Shown here: positions 50,346 to 60,048 of the stretch, one piece after another
Layout of the letters: every line of letters starts with the position of its first letter
Position numbering within the stretch: position 1 is the first letter of the stretch
Source of the DNA: Nocardioides alcanivorans
GTDB lineage: Bacteria > Actinomycetota > Actinomycetes > Propionibacteriales > Nocardioidaceae
Assembly: GCF_021555175.1 (NCBI RefSeq)
Contig: NZ_JAKGRW010000045.1
Span: forward strand, 1-60,048
Reading direction: 5' to 3'
DNA length: 60,048 bases
The notes under the pieces: model-generated
Databases searched by the model: none
Seen by the model: the letters and a program-made list of their open reading frames with translations, nothing else
Told to the model about the DNA's origin: nothing
Program-made: the position numbers and the translations under genes

Positions 50346-52072
50346 CCGAGTCCAACCGGATGCTCACCTCACTCGTGCAGCTGCACAGCGCACTGCAGGA
50401 GGCGACGCTCCCACTGGACCTCCCCGGCGTCGACGCGCATCGGGAGAGCCGCACCGAGATGGTCGACCAGCTCGAGGACTACATGATCCCTCGACTGACG
50501 ACGATCGACGCACCCATGCTGGCGGTGGTCGGAGGGTCGACCGGCGCCGGCAAGTCCACTCTCGTCAACACGATGGTGGGGAGCCCCGTCACCCAGTCCG
50601 GACTGCTCCGGCCGACGACCATGTCGCCGGTCCTGGTGCACCACCCCGACGACGCGCGCTGGTTTGGCCAGGACCGGATCCTGCCGGACCTCGCGAGGGT
50701 GAAGGTGCCCACCATCGACCCGCGTTCGCTGCAGCTCGTCGCGTCCGCCAACGTCCCGCGGGGTCTGGCGATCCTCGACGCTCCCGATGTCGACTCGGTG
50801 GAGGAGGCCAACCGCACGCTCGCCGCGCAGCTGCTGGCTGCCGCCGACCTGTGGTTGTTCGTGACTTCCGCCGCCCGCTATGCCGACCAGGTGCCGTGGG
50901 ACTTCCTGAAGCAGGCCGCCGATCGAGGCACGGCCGTCGCGATCGTGCTCGACCGGACACCGCAGGAGGCCGTCGATCCGGTGGCCACCCACCTGGCGCG
51001 GATGCTGGCCAGCCGCGGTCTGAAGGATTCGCCGCTCTTCATCGTCAAGGAGAGCCCCGTCGACGACAACGGCCTGTTGCCGCCGGTCAACGTCGCCGAC
51101 ATCCGCGGCTGGTTGCAGTCGCTCGCTGCCGACAGCGAGGCGCGCGACGCCGTCGTACGCCAGACGCTCAGCGGCGCGATCCGCAGCGTCTCCGGCCGGG
51201 CCTACACGATCGCTGATGCTGCGGCCGAGCAGGCCGATGCGGTCAACGGGCTCCGCGACGACGTCGCAGCGGCCTACGACAGGGCACGCGCCGACGTCCA
51301 CACCGCCACCGCGGACGGCACCTTGATGCGTGGTGAGGTGCTCGCCCGCTGGCAGGAGTTCGTCGGCACCGGGGAGCTGCTCCGCTCCTTGGAGACCCAG
51401 GTCGGTCGGATCCGCGATCGCCTGGTCAACGCCATCAAGGGCAAGCCGCAGCAGGCCGACCGGGTCCAGGTGGCTGTCGAGTCAGGCCTTGAGAAGCTCC
51501 TGCTCGAGCACGCCGAGAAGGCCGCCGAGAAGGCTGCGGCCTCGTGGCGTTCGACCGCCCAGGGCAAGGCGTTGATCGCCTCCAGCGAGGCCGACGTCAC
51601 GCGTGCCTCCCGGGAGTTCCGCCGCCAGGCGGAGCAGGCTGTCCGCGAATGGCAGCAGGGCGTGCTCGCGATGGTGAGGGCCGAGGGGGCCGACAAGCGC
51701 ACCAGCGCCCGTTTCATGGCGTTCGGTGTCAACGGGCTCGCTGTCGCGCTGATGATGGTGGTCTTCGTGCACACCGGCGGTGTCACGGGCGCCGAGGCCG
51801 GGGTCGCAGGAGGCAGCGCGGTACTGGGCCAGAAGCTTCTCGAGGCAGTCTTCGGTGACCAGGCCGTGCGTTCCCTTGCCGCACGCGCCCGTGAAGACCT
51901 CGATCGCCGTACGTCGGTGTTGCTGTCGGCCGAGCAGGACCGCTTCGTGCGGCTGGTCGATGCCCTCGGTGTGAACGACGAGGCATCGGGTCGGCTGCGC
52001 CAGGCTGCTCGCCGGGTGACCGACGAGCGGTTTGCGCAGCAGCAGCACGCGCCGGGTGATCACTCGGCGTGA
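50342..52072 (+). CDS. Dynamin-like/YfjP-type GTPase with C-terminal membrane helix
   Basis: 576 residues. The G1 P-loop is GSTGAGKST (65-73) with the G2 region PTTMSPVLV. G3 is LAILDAPDVDSVEEAN, the Walker-B-like Asp, and G4 is weak (LDRT, in AIVLDRTPQEAV). The helical middle (about 230-450) ends in one to two hydrophobic segments (FMAFGVNGLAVALMMVVFVH near 455-475) and a helical tail. This is the layout of bacterial dynamin-like or EngA-type membrane-remodelling GTPases. ATG at 50342 overlaps the PrsW stop. Confidence 0.82.
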   Translation: MTESNRMLTSLVQLHSALQEATLPLDLPGVDAHRESRTEMVDQLEDYMIPRLTTIDAPMLAVVGGSTGAGKSTLVNTMVGSPVTQSGLLRPTTMSPVLVHHPDDARWFGQDRILPDLARVKVPTIDPRSLQLVASANVPRGLAILDAPDVDSVEEANRTLAAQLLAAADLWLFVTSAARYADQVPWDFLKQAADRGTAVAIVLDRTPQEAVDPVATHLARMLASRGLKDSPLFIVKESPVDDNGLLPPVNVADIRGWLQSLAADSEARDAVVRQTLSGAIRSVSGRAYTIADAAAEQADAVNGLRDDVAAAYDRARADVHTATADGTLMRGEVLARWQEFVGTGELLRSLETQVGRIRDRLVNAIKGKPQQADRVQVAVESGLEKLLLEHAEKAAEKAAASWRSTAQGKALIASSEADVTRASREFRRQAEQAVREWQQGVLAMVRAEGADKRTSARFMAFGVNGLAVALMMVVFVHTGGVTGAEAGVAGGSAVLGQKLLEAVFGDQAVRSLAARAREDLDRRTSVLLSAEQDRFVRLVDALGVNDEASGRLRQAARRVTDERFAQQQHAPGDHSA

Positions 52073-52157
52073 GTTCCGCTGAGGTGACGCCGAATCGTTG
52101 CGCCACCTCCGTGGCACTAGAGTTGGAGCAACCGAGGTTGGATCGCAGAGGGAGAAG

Positions 52158-53810
52158 ATGACGTCGATGCTCGATGGAGCCAAGCGGTTGGTTGCCGGTG
52201 GCTCTGACCTCGGACCGCGGGTCGCCGGACTGGAGACCGCTGTGGGACACGCTCGGGGTCGTCTCGACGACGAGCTCGTCGAGTCTGCCGAGGAGATGGT
52301 GGAGCGTACCCTCGCCCGCCTGCGTCTGTCGGCCGAGCACACCGTCATCGCGATCGCCGGAGCCACGGGATCCGGCAAGTCGTCGACCTTCAACGCCGTC
52401 ACTGGCCTCGAGCTCTCGGCCGTCGGGGTCCGCCGTCCGACCACGTCCTGGGCGACCGCCTGTGTATGGGGTGATGACGGCGCCGGCGAACTGCTCGAGT
52501 ACCTCGGCATACCGGCGCGCCACCAGACCACGCGTGATTCGATCGTCGACACGGGCAAGGAGGACCGCCGCTTTCACGGCACCGTCCTGCTCGACCTGCC
52601 CGACCACGACTCCACGGAGCTCTCCCACCACCTCGAGGTCGACCGGCTGGTGAAGCTGGCCGACGTGCTCGTGTGGATCGTGGACCCGCAGAAGTACGCC
52701 GACGCCGCACTCCACGAGCGTTACCTGCGCAAGCTCGCGCGGCACGCCTCGGTCATGGTCGTCGCGCTCAACCACATCGACACGGTGCCGCTCGAACAGC
52801 GCGACGCGATGCTGGCCGACGTGCGCCGCCTCATGGACAACGACGGTCTCTCCGAGGTGCCGGTGCTCGCGATCAGCGCGCGCTTCGGCGACGGCATGGA
52901 TGAGTTGAAGGACGAGCTGGCCGCTCGCGTCGCCTCCAAGAAGGCCACTCGCACCCGCCTCGAGGCCGACATCCGCGCCGCTGCGGGCGCGCTGGCAGCC
53001 GAATCCGGCACCGGTCGTCCCCAGGCCCCGCCGCGGGAGCGTCTCGACGAGCTCGAGACCGCCTTCGCCGACGCTGCGGGTGTGCCCGTCGTCGTGGAGG
53101 CAGTCGCTGACTCCACCCGGGTGCGGGCCCGGCGGGCCACTGGCTGGCCGCTCACCTCCTGGGTCTCCAGGCTGAGGACCGATCCTCTCAAGAAGCTCCA
53201 CCTCGACCTGGGCGGCGACGCCAAGGAGATCAGCGGAACCAGGGTCCGGGTGCCCGAGGTGGGGCCCGTCCAGGGGGCCCGCATCGATTCCGCCGTGCGC
53301 TCGCTCGCCGACGAGGTCAGCGCCCTCATGACGCCGCCGTGGCGCACCAGCATTCGCGCCGCTGCCACCTCACGCAGCGACGAGGTCACCAGCGAGCTCG
53401 ACCGCGCACTCTCCTCGGTCGACCTGGGCGCCCGTGGCCTGCCGTGGTGGGCGCACCTGGTGCGGCTCCTCCAGTGGCTGTTGATCCTGGCTGCCGTCGC
53501 CGGCGGGATCTGGCTGGTCATGGGCGCGGTCTCCTCGGCCGAGTCCGGTCCGTGGGTCGACCCCGCAGACGTTGCCGGCGTACCGCTGCCGTTGCTCTTG
53601 TTGATCGCAGGCCTCGGCCTCGGGTTGGTGCTCGCGGTCGTCTCCCGCTTGGTCGTCGGCTGGGCAGCCCGCTCCAGGGCGCGCGCCGCCGATCGGGCAC
53701 TGCGCGCTGCCATCCGCGAAGTCTCCGACACCCTCGTCGTGCAGCCCATCGAGGCCGAGCTCGCCTCCTACGAGGCTGTTCGCACCGGGCTCAACGACGC
53801 CCTTCGCTGA
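52158..53810 (+). CDS. Second GTPase of the pair, with C-terminal membrane helices
   Basis: 550 residues. G1 is GATGSGKSS (68-76), G2 RRPTTSWATACVW, G3 VLLDLPDHDSTELSHH and G4 LNHID (about 210-220). A helical middle is followed by two transmembrane helices (about 440-465 and 480-510, with LLLLIAGLGLGLVLAVVS) and a short tail. ATG at 52158, 86 bases after the first GTPase, with ggagaag upstream. Two unequal GTPases in tandem recall paired bacterial dynamins and septin-like GTPases; they may form a heteromer at the membrane. Inferred from pairing. Confidence 0.85.
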   Translation: MTSMLDGAKRLVAGGSDLGPRVAGLETAVGHARGRLDDELVESAEEMVERTLARLRLSAEHTVIAIAGATGSGKSSTFNAVTGLELSAVGVRRPTTSWATACVWGDDGAGELLEYLGIPARHQTTRDSIVDTGKEDRRFHGTVLLDLPDHDSTELSHHLEVDRLVKLADVLVWIVDPQKYADAALHERYLRKLARHASVMVVALNHIDTVPLEQRDAMLADVRRLMDNDGLSEVPVLAISARFGDGMDELKDELAARVASKKATRTRLEADIRAAAGALAAESGTGRPQAPPRERLDELETAFADAAGVPVVVEAVADSTRVRARRATGWPLTSWVSRLRTDPLKKLHLDLGGDAKEISGTRVRVPEVGPVQGARIDSAVRSLADEVSALMTPPWRTSIRAAATSRSDEVTSELDRALSSVDLGARGLPWWAHLVRLLQWLLILAAVAGGIWLVMGAVSSAESGPWVDPADVAGVPLPLLLLIAGLGLGLVLAVVSRLVVGWAARSRARAADRALRAAIREVSDTLVVQPIEAELASYEAVRTGLNDALR

Positions 53811-53827
53811 ATCGTTCACGTTCTGGG

Positions 53828-53851
53828 AATTCCCCGCCCGGGCGGGGAATT
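53828..53851 (+). terminator. Terminator after the GTPase genes
   Basis: Perfect 12-bp inverted repeat aattccccgccc/gggcggggaatt with no loop as written (a hairpin needs the central four bases), followed by gccttcttgg. Confidence 0.7.
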
Positions 53852-54102
53852 GCCTTCTTGGTGTGCGTAGCCACAGCCACCAGGTGTGCAATTTCCTCGG
53901 CAGGTGAGACGGCTGAGGCCGCTGAGGTGTGTACGTCGCCCCGCACGATCGCGTCGCTGCCCACCTGAGCGGGGTGGTCCGCTCTCGGCGAGGCACGCTG
54001 TGGACGACGCAGTGTCTCCACAGGATCCGTCGGCGCGCTGCCGGATGTCGCGGTGACAGCGCACCCTGATCGGTGTCCACACCCCCGATCCAGGAGCAGT
54101 CC

Positions 54103-54615
54103 ATGAACGAGAGCTACGTCAACATCTGCGGCTATCTCGGCAACGAGGTCGAGACCCGCATGGTGGGAGAGCTGAACAGCGTCGCCACCTTTCGAGTGGC
54201 CTCCACCCCGCGCCGCTGGAGCGCCAAGGAGCGGGAGTGGGTCGACGCTGCGACCAACTGGTACACCGTCAATGCCTGGCGCACGTTGGGCCGCAACTGC
54301 GCTGACTCGCTCAAGAAGGGTGACGCCGTCACCATCTACGGCAAGCTCAGCACCCAGGTCTGGCGAGACGAGAACGGCAACGACCGCCAGACCATGGTGG
54401 TCGACGCCGCCTATGTCGGTCACGACCTCAATCGGGGCTGCAGCACCTTCGTGCGCAGCACCGCGGAGAGTGTCGACCCGGGCAGGTTGGCCGCCGCCAA
54501 CGGGGCACTCGGCGTCGGTGGCCCCCAGATGAGCAGTGACGGCAAGGTGCTGGCCGACATGGTGGAAGGTGACTCCGACGACACTGATGACCACGACGTG
54601 GCCAGAGCCAGCTGA
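54103..54615 (+). CDS. SSB-like single-stranded DNA-binding protein, non-canonical
   Basis: 170 residues. An OB fold covers about 1-115 (NESYVNICGYLGNEVETR, VATFRVASTPRRWSAKEREWVDAATNWYTVNAW, DAVTIYGKLSTQVWRDENGNDRQTMVVDAAYVGHDL). It lacks the acidic DDDIPF-type tip of housekeeping SSB and ends DDHDVARAS. It is probably a paralogue of SSB with a special role rather than the replication SSB. ATG at 54103 with caggag upstream. Confidence 0.86.
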   Translation: MNESYVNICGYLGNEVETRMVGELNSVATFRVASTPRRWSAKEREWVDAATNWYTVNAWRTLGRNCADSLKKGDAVTIYGKLSTQVWRDENGNDRQTMVVDAAYVGHDLNRGCSTFVRSTAESVDPGRLAAANGALGVGGPQMSSDGKVLADMVEGDSDDTDDHDVARAS

Positions 54616-54680
54616 GTCGACGTCCTGAGTCGGCGGCCCGGTTGGAGTCGAGGGTCCTCCGGGCCGTAGGCTCACCTGTC

Positions 54681-56363
<1,683 letters not shown>

Positions 56364-56376
56364 GCTGAGTACGACC

Positions 56377-56418
56377 GCGGCGGCCCGCTCCCGAGCATTC
56401 GGGGGCGGGCCGCCGCGA
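56377..56418 (+). terminator. Terminator after ettA
   Basis: 13-bp stem cgcggcggcccgc (56377-56389) and gcgggccgccgcg (56406-56418) with a small internal stem in the loop, followed by attt. Confidence 0.88.
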
Positions 56419-56444
56419 TTTCACCAACCGGAGTGGTGACGTGG

Positions 56445-56945
56445 TCAGCGGATGTCGGCCTCGGGGGCCTCCGGCACCAGCTGGTCGGCCACTGCGTTGA
56501 AGATCCTGCCCATCGCCGCGAAGTCGTCTGTTGCGGCGAGGTCGACCAGGTGCTCGCGGACACCGGTCACGTGCGTCGGCGCCGCGGCCACCAGGAGGTC
56601 ATGCCCCGCCGGCGTCAGCTGCGCGGTCACGCCGCGTCCGTCGGTTCCTGACGGCATGCGCTGGACCAGGCCGGCAGTCTCCATCCGCTTGACCGTGTGG
56701 GTGACCCGGCTCCGGCTGAAGCGCATGGCGTCAGCGAGCGATGACATCCGCATGCAGTTGTCGTCGTTCTCCGAGAGCCGGACCAGCACCTCGTACTCGT
56801 TCAGCCCGATCCGGAACTCTGCCCGCAACTCGTCGTCGAGCTTGTCGAGCAACAACGTGGTGCCCACGAGGTAGGCACGCCAGGTGCGTTGCTGGTCACG
56901 GTTCAGCCAACGGACCTCGTCCGGGTCCGGGCTCGCGGCACTCAG
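56445..56945 (-). CDS. MarR-family transcriptional regulator
   Basis: About 166 residues. The winged HTH is FRIGLNEYEVLVRLSENDDNCMRMSSLADAMRFSRSRVTHTVKRMETAGLVQRMPSGTDGRGVTAQLTPAG in pieces, with the wing around TDGRGV. The start is unusual: no ATG, GTG or TTG lies upstream of the conserved N-terminus in frame. CTG at 56945, six bases after ggag and overlapping the thiolase stop as CTGA, is the best candidate; a consensus error for ATGA or GTGA is also possible. Probably coupled to the thiolase gene. Confidence 0.8.
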   Translation of the reverse strand: MSAASPDPDEVRWLNRDQQRTWRAYLVGTTLLLDKLDDELRAEFRIGLNEYEVLVRLSENDDNCMRMSSLADAMRFSRSRVTHTVKRMETAGLVQRMPSGTDGRGVTAQLTPAGHDLLVAAAPTHVTGVREHLVDLAATDDFAAMGRIFNAVADQLVPEAPEADIR

Positions 56946-58155
56946 AGCCGCTCCAAGATGAGCGCCATGCCCTGGCCGCCGCCCACGCACATGGTGATCA
57001 GACCGGTGGACTTGTCGTGCCAGTCCAAGGAGTTGAGCAGCGTGTTCTGAAGGCGCGCGCCGGTCATGCCGAAGGGGTGCCCCACGGCGATCGCACCACC
57101 GTTGACGTTGAGACGGTCGAGGTCGATGCCGAGGTCCTGGTAGGACGGGACGACCTGCGCGGCGAAGGCCTCGTTGATCTCGACGAGGTCGATGTCGCCG
57201 ATGCTCATGCCAGCGCTGGCGAGGGCGCGCTTCGTCGCCTCGACCGGTCCGAGGCCCATGATCTCGGGGAGAGTCCGGAGACGCCGGTCGACACGATGCG
57301 CGCAAGCGGCTTGAGGCCGAGCTCGGCGGCCTTGGTGTCGGACATGATGACCACGGCGGCAGCGCCATCATTGAGCGGGCAGCAGTTGCCTGCGGTGACC
57401 ACACCGTCGGGACGGAACACCGGGTCGAGACCGGCGATGCCCTCGTAGGTGACGCCGGCGCGTGGGCCGTCGTCGGCCGAGACAACCTGGCCGTCAGGAG
57501 TGGTCACCGGGGTGATCTCGCGGGCCCAGAAGCCGTCGGCGATCGCCTTCTCGGCGAGGTTCTGCGAGCGTACGGCGAACTCGTCGAGCTCCCGGCGGTC
57601 GAGGCCACGCATCCGCGCCACGTTCTCCGCGGTCTGCCCCATGGCGATGTAGGCGTCGGGCAGGAGGCCGTCCTCCCGTGGGTCGCGCCAGTCCTGCCCG
57701 CCCTTCGCCATCTCCTCGGTGCGGGCGGTCGCGTCGTCGAAGAGCGGGTTGCGGGTGTTGGGGATGTGGTCGGAGGTGCCGAACTTGAAGCGGGACACGG
57801 TCTCCACCCCGGCGGAGATGAAGGCGTCGCCCTCCCCGGCCCTGATCGCGTGGAAGGCCATCCGCGTGGTCTGCACCGAGGAAGCGCAGTAGCGGGTCAC
57901 GGTGGCTCCGGGCACCGGGTCCATGTCGTTGAGGGTGTTGACGATCTTCGCCATGTTGTTGCCCATCTCGCCGCCGGGCAGCCCGCAACCGAGATAGAGG
58001 TCGTCGATCGACTTGGGGTCGAGTGCGGGGATCTTCTCGAGCGCAGCGCGGATGATCAGCGCCGCGAGATCGTCGGGTCGGAAGTCCTTCAATGACCCCT
58101 TGTTGGCCCGACCGATGGGGCTACGGGCTGCAGAAACGATGACGGCCTCGGGCAT
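56942..58155 (-). CDS. fadA: Acetyl-CoA acetyltransferase / thiolase (one frameshift)
   Basis: About 404 residues when repaired. The nucleophilic Cys is in TRYCASSVQT and the catalytic His in GHPFGMTGAR, with the final Cys in MCVGGGQGMAL. The N-terminus AVIVSAARSPIGRANKG is typical of beta-ketothiolases, which cleave or form 3-oxoacyl-CoA. The frame breaks at 57267-57270 (gggg on the plus strand); one added base gives GLSPEIMGLGPVEATKRAL. ATG at 58155. It is followed by the MarR gene and shares a CTGA overlap. Confidence 0.92.
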
Positions 58156-58286
58156 GACGCTCCTTCGAGAGGGGGAACCGGGGTTTCAGACTAGCCCCCG
58201 TCGGCGTCGAGGAGAGGGCTCGGTGGGTGGTCCACAGCACACGGGTGGAGGTCCCGCTGGGCTGTGCCGGGTGCGACGATGTCCCC

Positions 58287-58853
58287 GTGCGCCATCTCTA
58301 CAGCTGCCCGATCCGCTGGGCCGACCTCGACATGCTCGGACACGTCAACAACGTCATCTATGTCGACTACCTGCAAGAAGCTCGCATCGACATGCTGAGG
58401 ACCCACTCACCCGGATCACGAGCCATCGAGCTGGGGGAGGGGCTCGTCGTCGTGCGCCACGACGTGCAGTTCGCTGCGCCCCTGCTGTTTCGCCACGAGC
58501 CCGTCTCCATCGAGTGCTGGGTCACCGAGATCCGCCCGGCGAGCTTCACCATGGCCTACGAGGTCTTCGACGAGACCGCCGAGGGGCGTCGGGTCTATCT
58601 CAAGGCGACCACGGTGCTGACCCCCTTCGTGTTCACGGAGGAGCGGCTGCGGCGGTTGAGACCGGACGAGAAGGAGGTGCTCCACACGTTCCTCGAACCT
58701 TCCCCCTTGCCTCCGTCGACGCCGATGACGGCTCCGAAGGAGGTCAAGGAGGGGACCTACGAACTCCGAGTGCGCTTCAGCGACGTCGACGCCTTCAACC
58801 ACGTCAACAACGTCAAGTACTTCGAGTACTTCCAGGAAGCGCGCATCGCCTGC
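58287..58853 (+). CDS. Acyl-CoA thioesterase, double hotdog, 3' truncated
   Basis: The window contains 189 residues. Domain 1 carries LDMLGHVNNVIYVDYLQEARIDML (about 12-35), with the D-x-x-G-H-V-N-N-x-x-Y active-site pattern of 4HBT thioesterases. A second domain begins near residue 155 with DVDAFNHVNNVKYFEYFQEARI and is cut off. The TGA that appears next at 58854 is not native: it belongs to the adapter sequence, so the true C-terminus is beyond the contig. GTG start at 58287; divergent from fadA. It should hydrolyse acyl-CoA thioesters. Confidence 0.85.
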
Positions 58854-58897
58854 TGAAGCGGCACACGAAAAACGACGTAACTGGTTTGTTCCCTGAA
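58854..58897. other. Sequencing adapter and barcode contamination (ONT rapid kit, barcode 08)
   Basis: 58854-58874 matches, with about one mismatch, the reverse complement of the rapid-kit flank as I remember it (tgaagcggcgcacgaaaaac and the next base). 58875-58897 matches the reverse complement of ONT barcode 08 apart from one missing T in the run before ggtttgtt. Neither is bacterial sequence. They mark the junction of a chimeric read. The match is from memory and should be checked against the vendor list. Confidence 0.85.
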
Positions 58898-58904
58898 GTC
58901 ACGG

Positions 58905-60048
58905 TAGGCGATGCACGCCTGAGTACTCGAGTACTTGACGTTGTTGTGTGGCTTATGGTGAAGACGTCGACGTCGCTGAAGCTCGAAGTTCGTAGGTCCC
59001 ATGACCTCCTTCGGAGCCGTCATCAATCGTGCGGAAGCAGAAGGTTCGAAGAACGTGTGGAGCGCACCTCCTTCTCGTCCGGTCGCAGCCGCCGCCCGCC
59101 CTCCTCCGCCGGTCTGCCTCATCGTAGGCTCGCGCCGGGCGGATCTCGGTGAGCCTCGATGGAACGAGCTCGTGGCAAAAACAGCAGGCACAGCAAGCTA
59201 CGTCGTGGCACGTAGCGGCCCTCTCCCCCAGCTCGATGGCTCGTGATCCAGGTTGAGTGGAACCTCAGTATGTCGATGCGAGCTTCTTAGTGTCGGCATA
59301 GATGACGTTGACGTGTCAGTATGTCGAGGTCGGCTGGCAGATCGAACAGCTGCTAGAAGATAACGCAGATATCGTCGCACCCAGCAACGGAATCCACTGA
59401 TTGTGCTGTGGACCCTTGCCGAGCCCACAAACCTCGACAGGCTGTCTGAACCCCGGTTCCCGAAGGGCTGTGCCAGGCCATCATCCTGCCGCAGCCACCG
59501 GTCGGGCAACCAAGATTGAAGGGCTTCCGACCCGGTGTCCGCGGCTGATCTCCGCTGCGCTGGAAAATCTCGACCCCAAGTCGATCGACGACCTATCTCG
59601 GTGCGGCTGCCCGGCAGCGAGATGGAGCAACAATATGGCGAAGATCGAGCACCCTCAACGTGGACCCAGTGCCCAGGCTCACCGTGTTACTACGCGCTTC
59701 CCTCGGTATGCCGAGACTGCGCGGATAACCTTCCCGCGTCGAGCGACGCCTCATCCGCCGGAAGTGGCCAAATGTCCGCTTCAAGTTCCGCCTCGACCCG
59801 CCCCCGCACCCGCAACCCGCTCTTCGCTGCGACGCGACCGCCGCGAAGGGCGGGCGGGACTGGCGCGACCGCAGGAGGACTGCCCGACGCCTCCAGCAGG
59901 CCGCGAGCGCGCCGGCGCGGACCGTGGCGCCTCCGCCGAAGACTCGACGAGTTCGCCGTACGCTCGCAGAACCTCGCCGAGGAGGCGATCGCTTCTGGGC
60001 CCGCGGATCACCCGGTGACCCTCACGACGGCAGGTGTCTCGGCCGACG
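58905..60048. other. Error-rich inverted copy of 57470-58853 (fold-back artefact)
   Basis: Reading along this stretch retraces the reverse complement of the thioesterase gene (58853 down to 58287), the divergent promoter gap, and the N-terminal two thirds of the thiolase in its sense direction. For example 59573-59590 repeats accccaagtcgatcgacg of the thiolase gene, and 59448-59462 repeats gaaccccggttcccg. Many small indels are present, so no intact gene is encoded. This is assembly or read artefact, not a genomic repeat; the ORFs within are not genes. Confidence 0.9.

Noticed and set aside
58857..60048. A genomic long inverted repeat or pseudogenised second thiolase-thioesterase locus
   Set aside because: A sequencing barcode lies in the loop and the copy carries many indels but no consistent divergence, so a chimeric read is the better explanation.

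Overview
The window reads as a high-GC actinobacterial chromosome fragment, most like Nocardioides or a relative. The evidence is the G/C-rich third codon positions, many GTG starts, several actinobacteria-typical families (DUF3039, DUF2017, DUF4873, DUF3618, DUF3048) and the gene order pncB-clpS-DUF2017-mec-cysO-cysM-murI-MBL-rph-rdgB. From memory that order matches Mycobacterium tuberculosis Rv1330c-Rv1341. It is almost all ordinary chromosome: no prophage, insertion sequence, CRISPR array or rRNA was found. The assignment to a genus is inference.

Layout. 1-1.5 kb: a 5'-truncated unknown ORF, a small ORF and a non-coding stretch. 1.5-8 kb: an SDR and a DinB protein on the minus strand, a predicted HTH/ECF-S-component fusion, a membrane protein, a HIT protein, FabG, then a c-di-AMP (ydaO-type) riboswitch in front of an NlpC/P60 peptidase, and a DUF3048 lipoprotein. 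8-16 kb: a TetR gene with operator-like palindromes, YqgE, DUF3039 plus helicase, IclR, a sigma factor with a membrane partner, and a divergent Lrp/hpd pair. 16-21.8 kb: a manganese (yybP-ykoY) riboswitch before a GDT1 exporter, a TetR-DUF4873/AurF-type diiron oxygenase module, DUF1697, enoyl-CoA hydratase, nicotinamidase and an RNA methyltransferase. 21.8-34 kb: the NAD salvage/ClpS/sulfur-carrier/MurI/Rph/RdgB block, interrupted by a glutamate dehydrogenase gene and by a two-component system plus ABC exporter. 34-45.5 kb: four tRNAs (Leu, Lys, His, Arg), Bcp, a GroES-like protein, an MFS transporter, a carotenoid-desaturase-like flavoprotein, a secreted lipase, Orn, a MauE/DsbA pair, adenosine deaminase and an acetyltransferase. 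45.5-58.9 kb: alpha-glucosidase, PepP, a translationally coupled PrsW protease/GTPase pair followed by a second GTPase, an SSB-like protein, EttA, MarR/thiolase and a truncated double-hotdog thioesterase.

Data quality shapes the interpretation. At least fourteen places in eleven genes need one extra G or C in a homopolymer to restore an otherwise intact protein, the usual signature of uncorrected nanopore consensus. The last ~1.2 kb is not genome. Bases 58854-58897 match, from memory, the reverse complement of an Oxford Nanopore rapid-kit flank and barcode 08. The sequence from about 58905 to the end is an error-rich inverted copy of about 57470-58853. The true contig therefore stops near 58853, inside the thioesterase gene.

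The most interesting biological candidates are the PrsW-GTPase-GTPase cassette, the HTH/S-component fusion, the two riboswitches, a sulfur-carrier protein with a masked C-terminal di-glycine next to its JAMM protease, and the TetR/DUF4873/diiron-oxygenase module.
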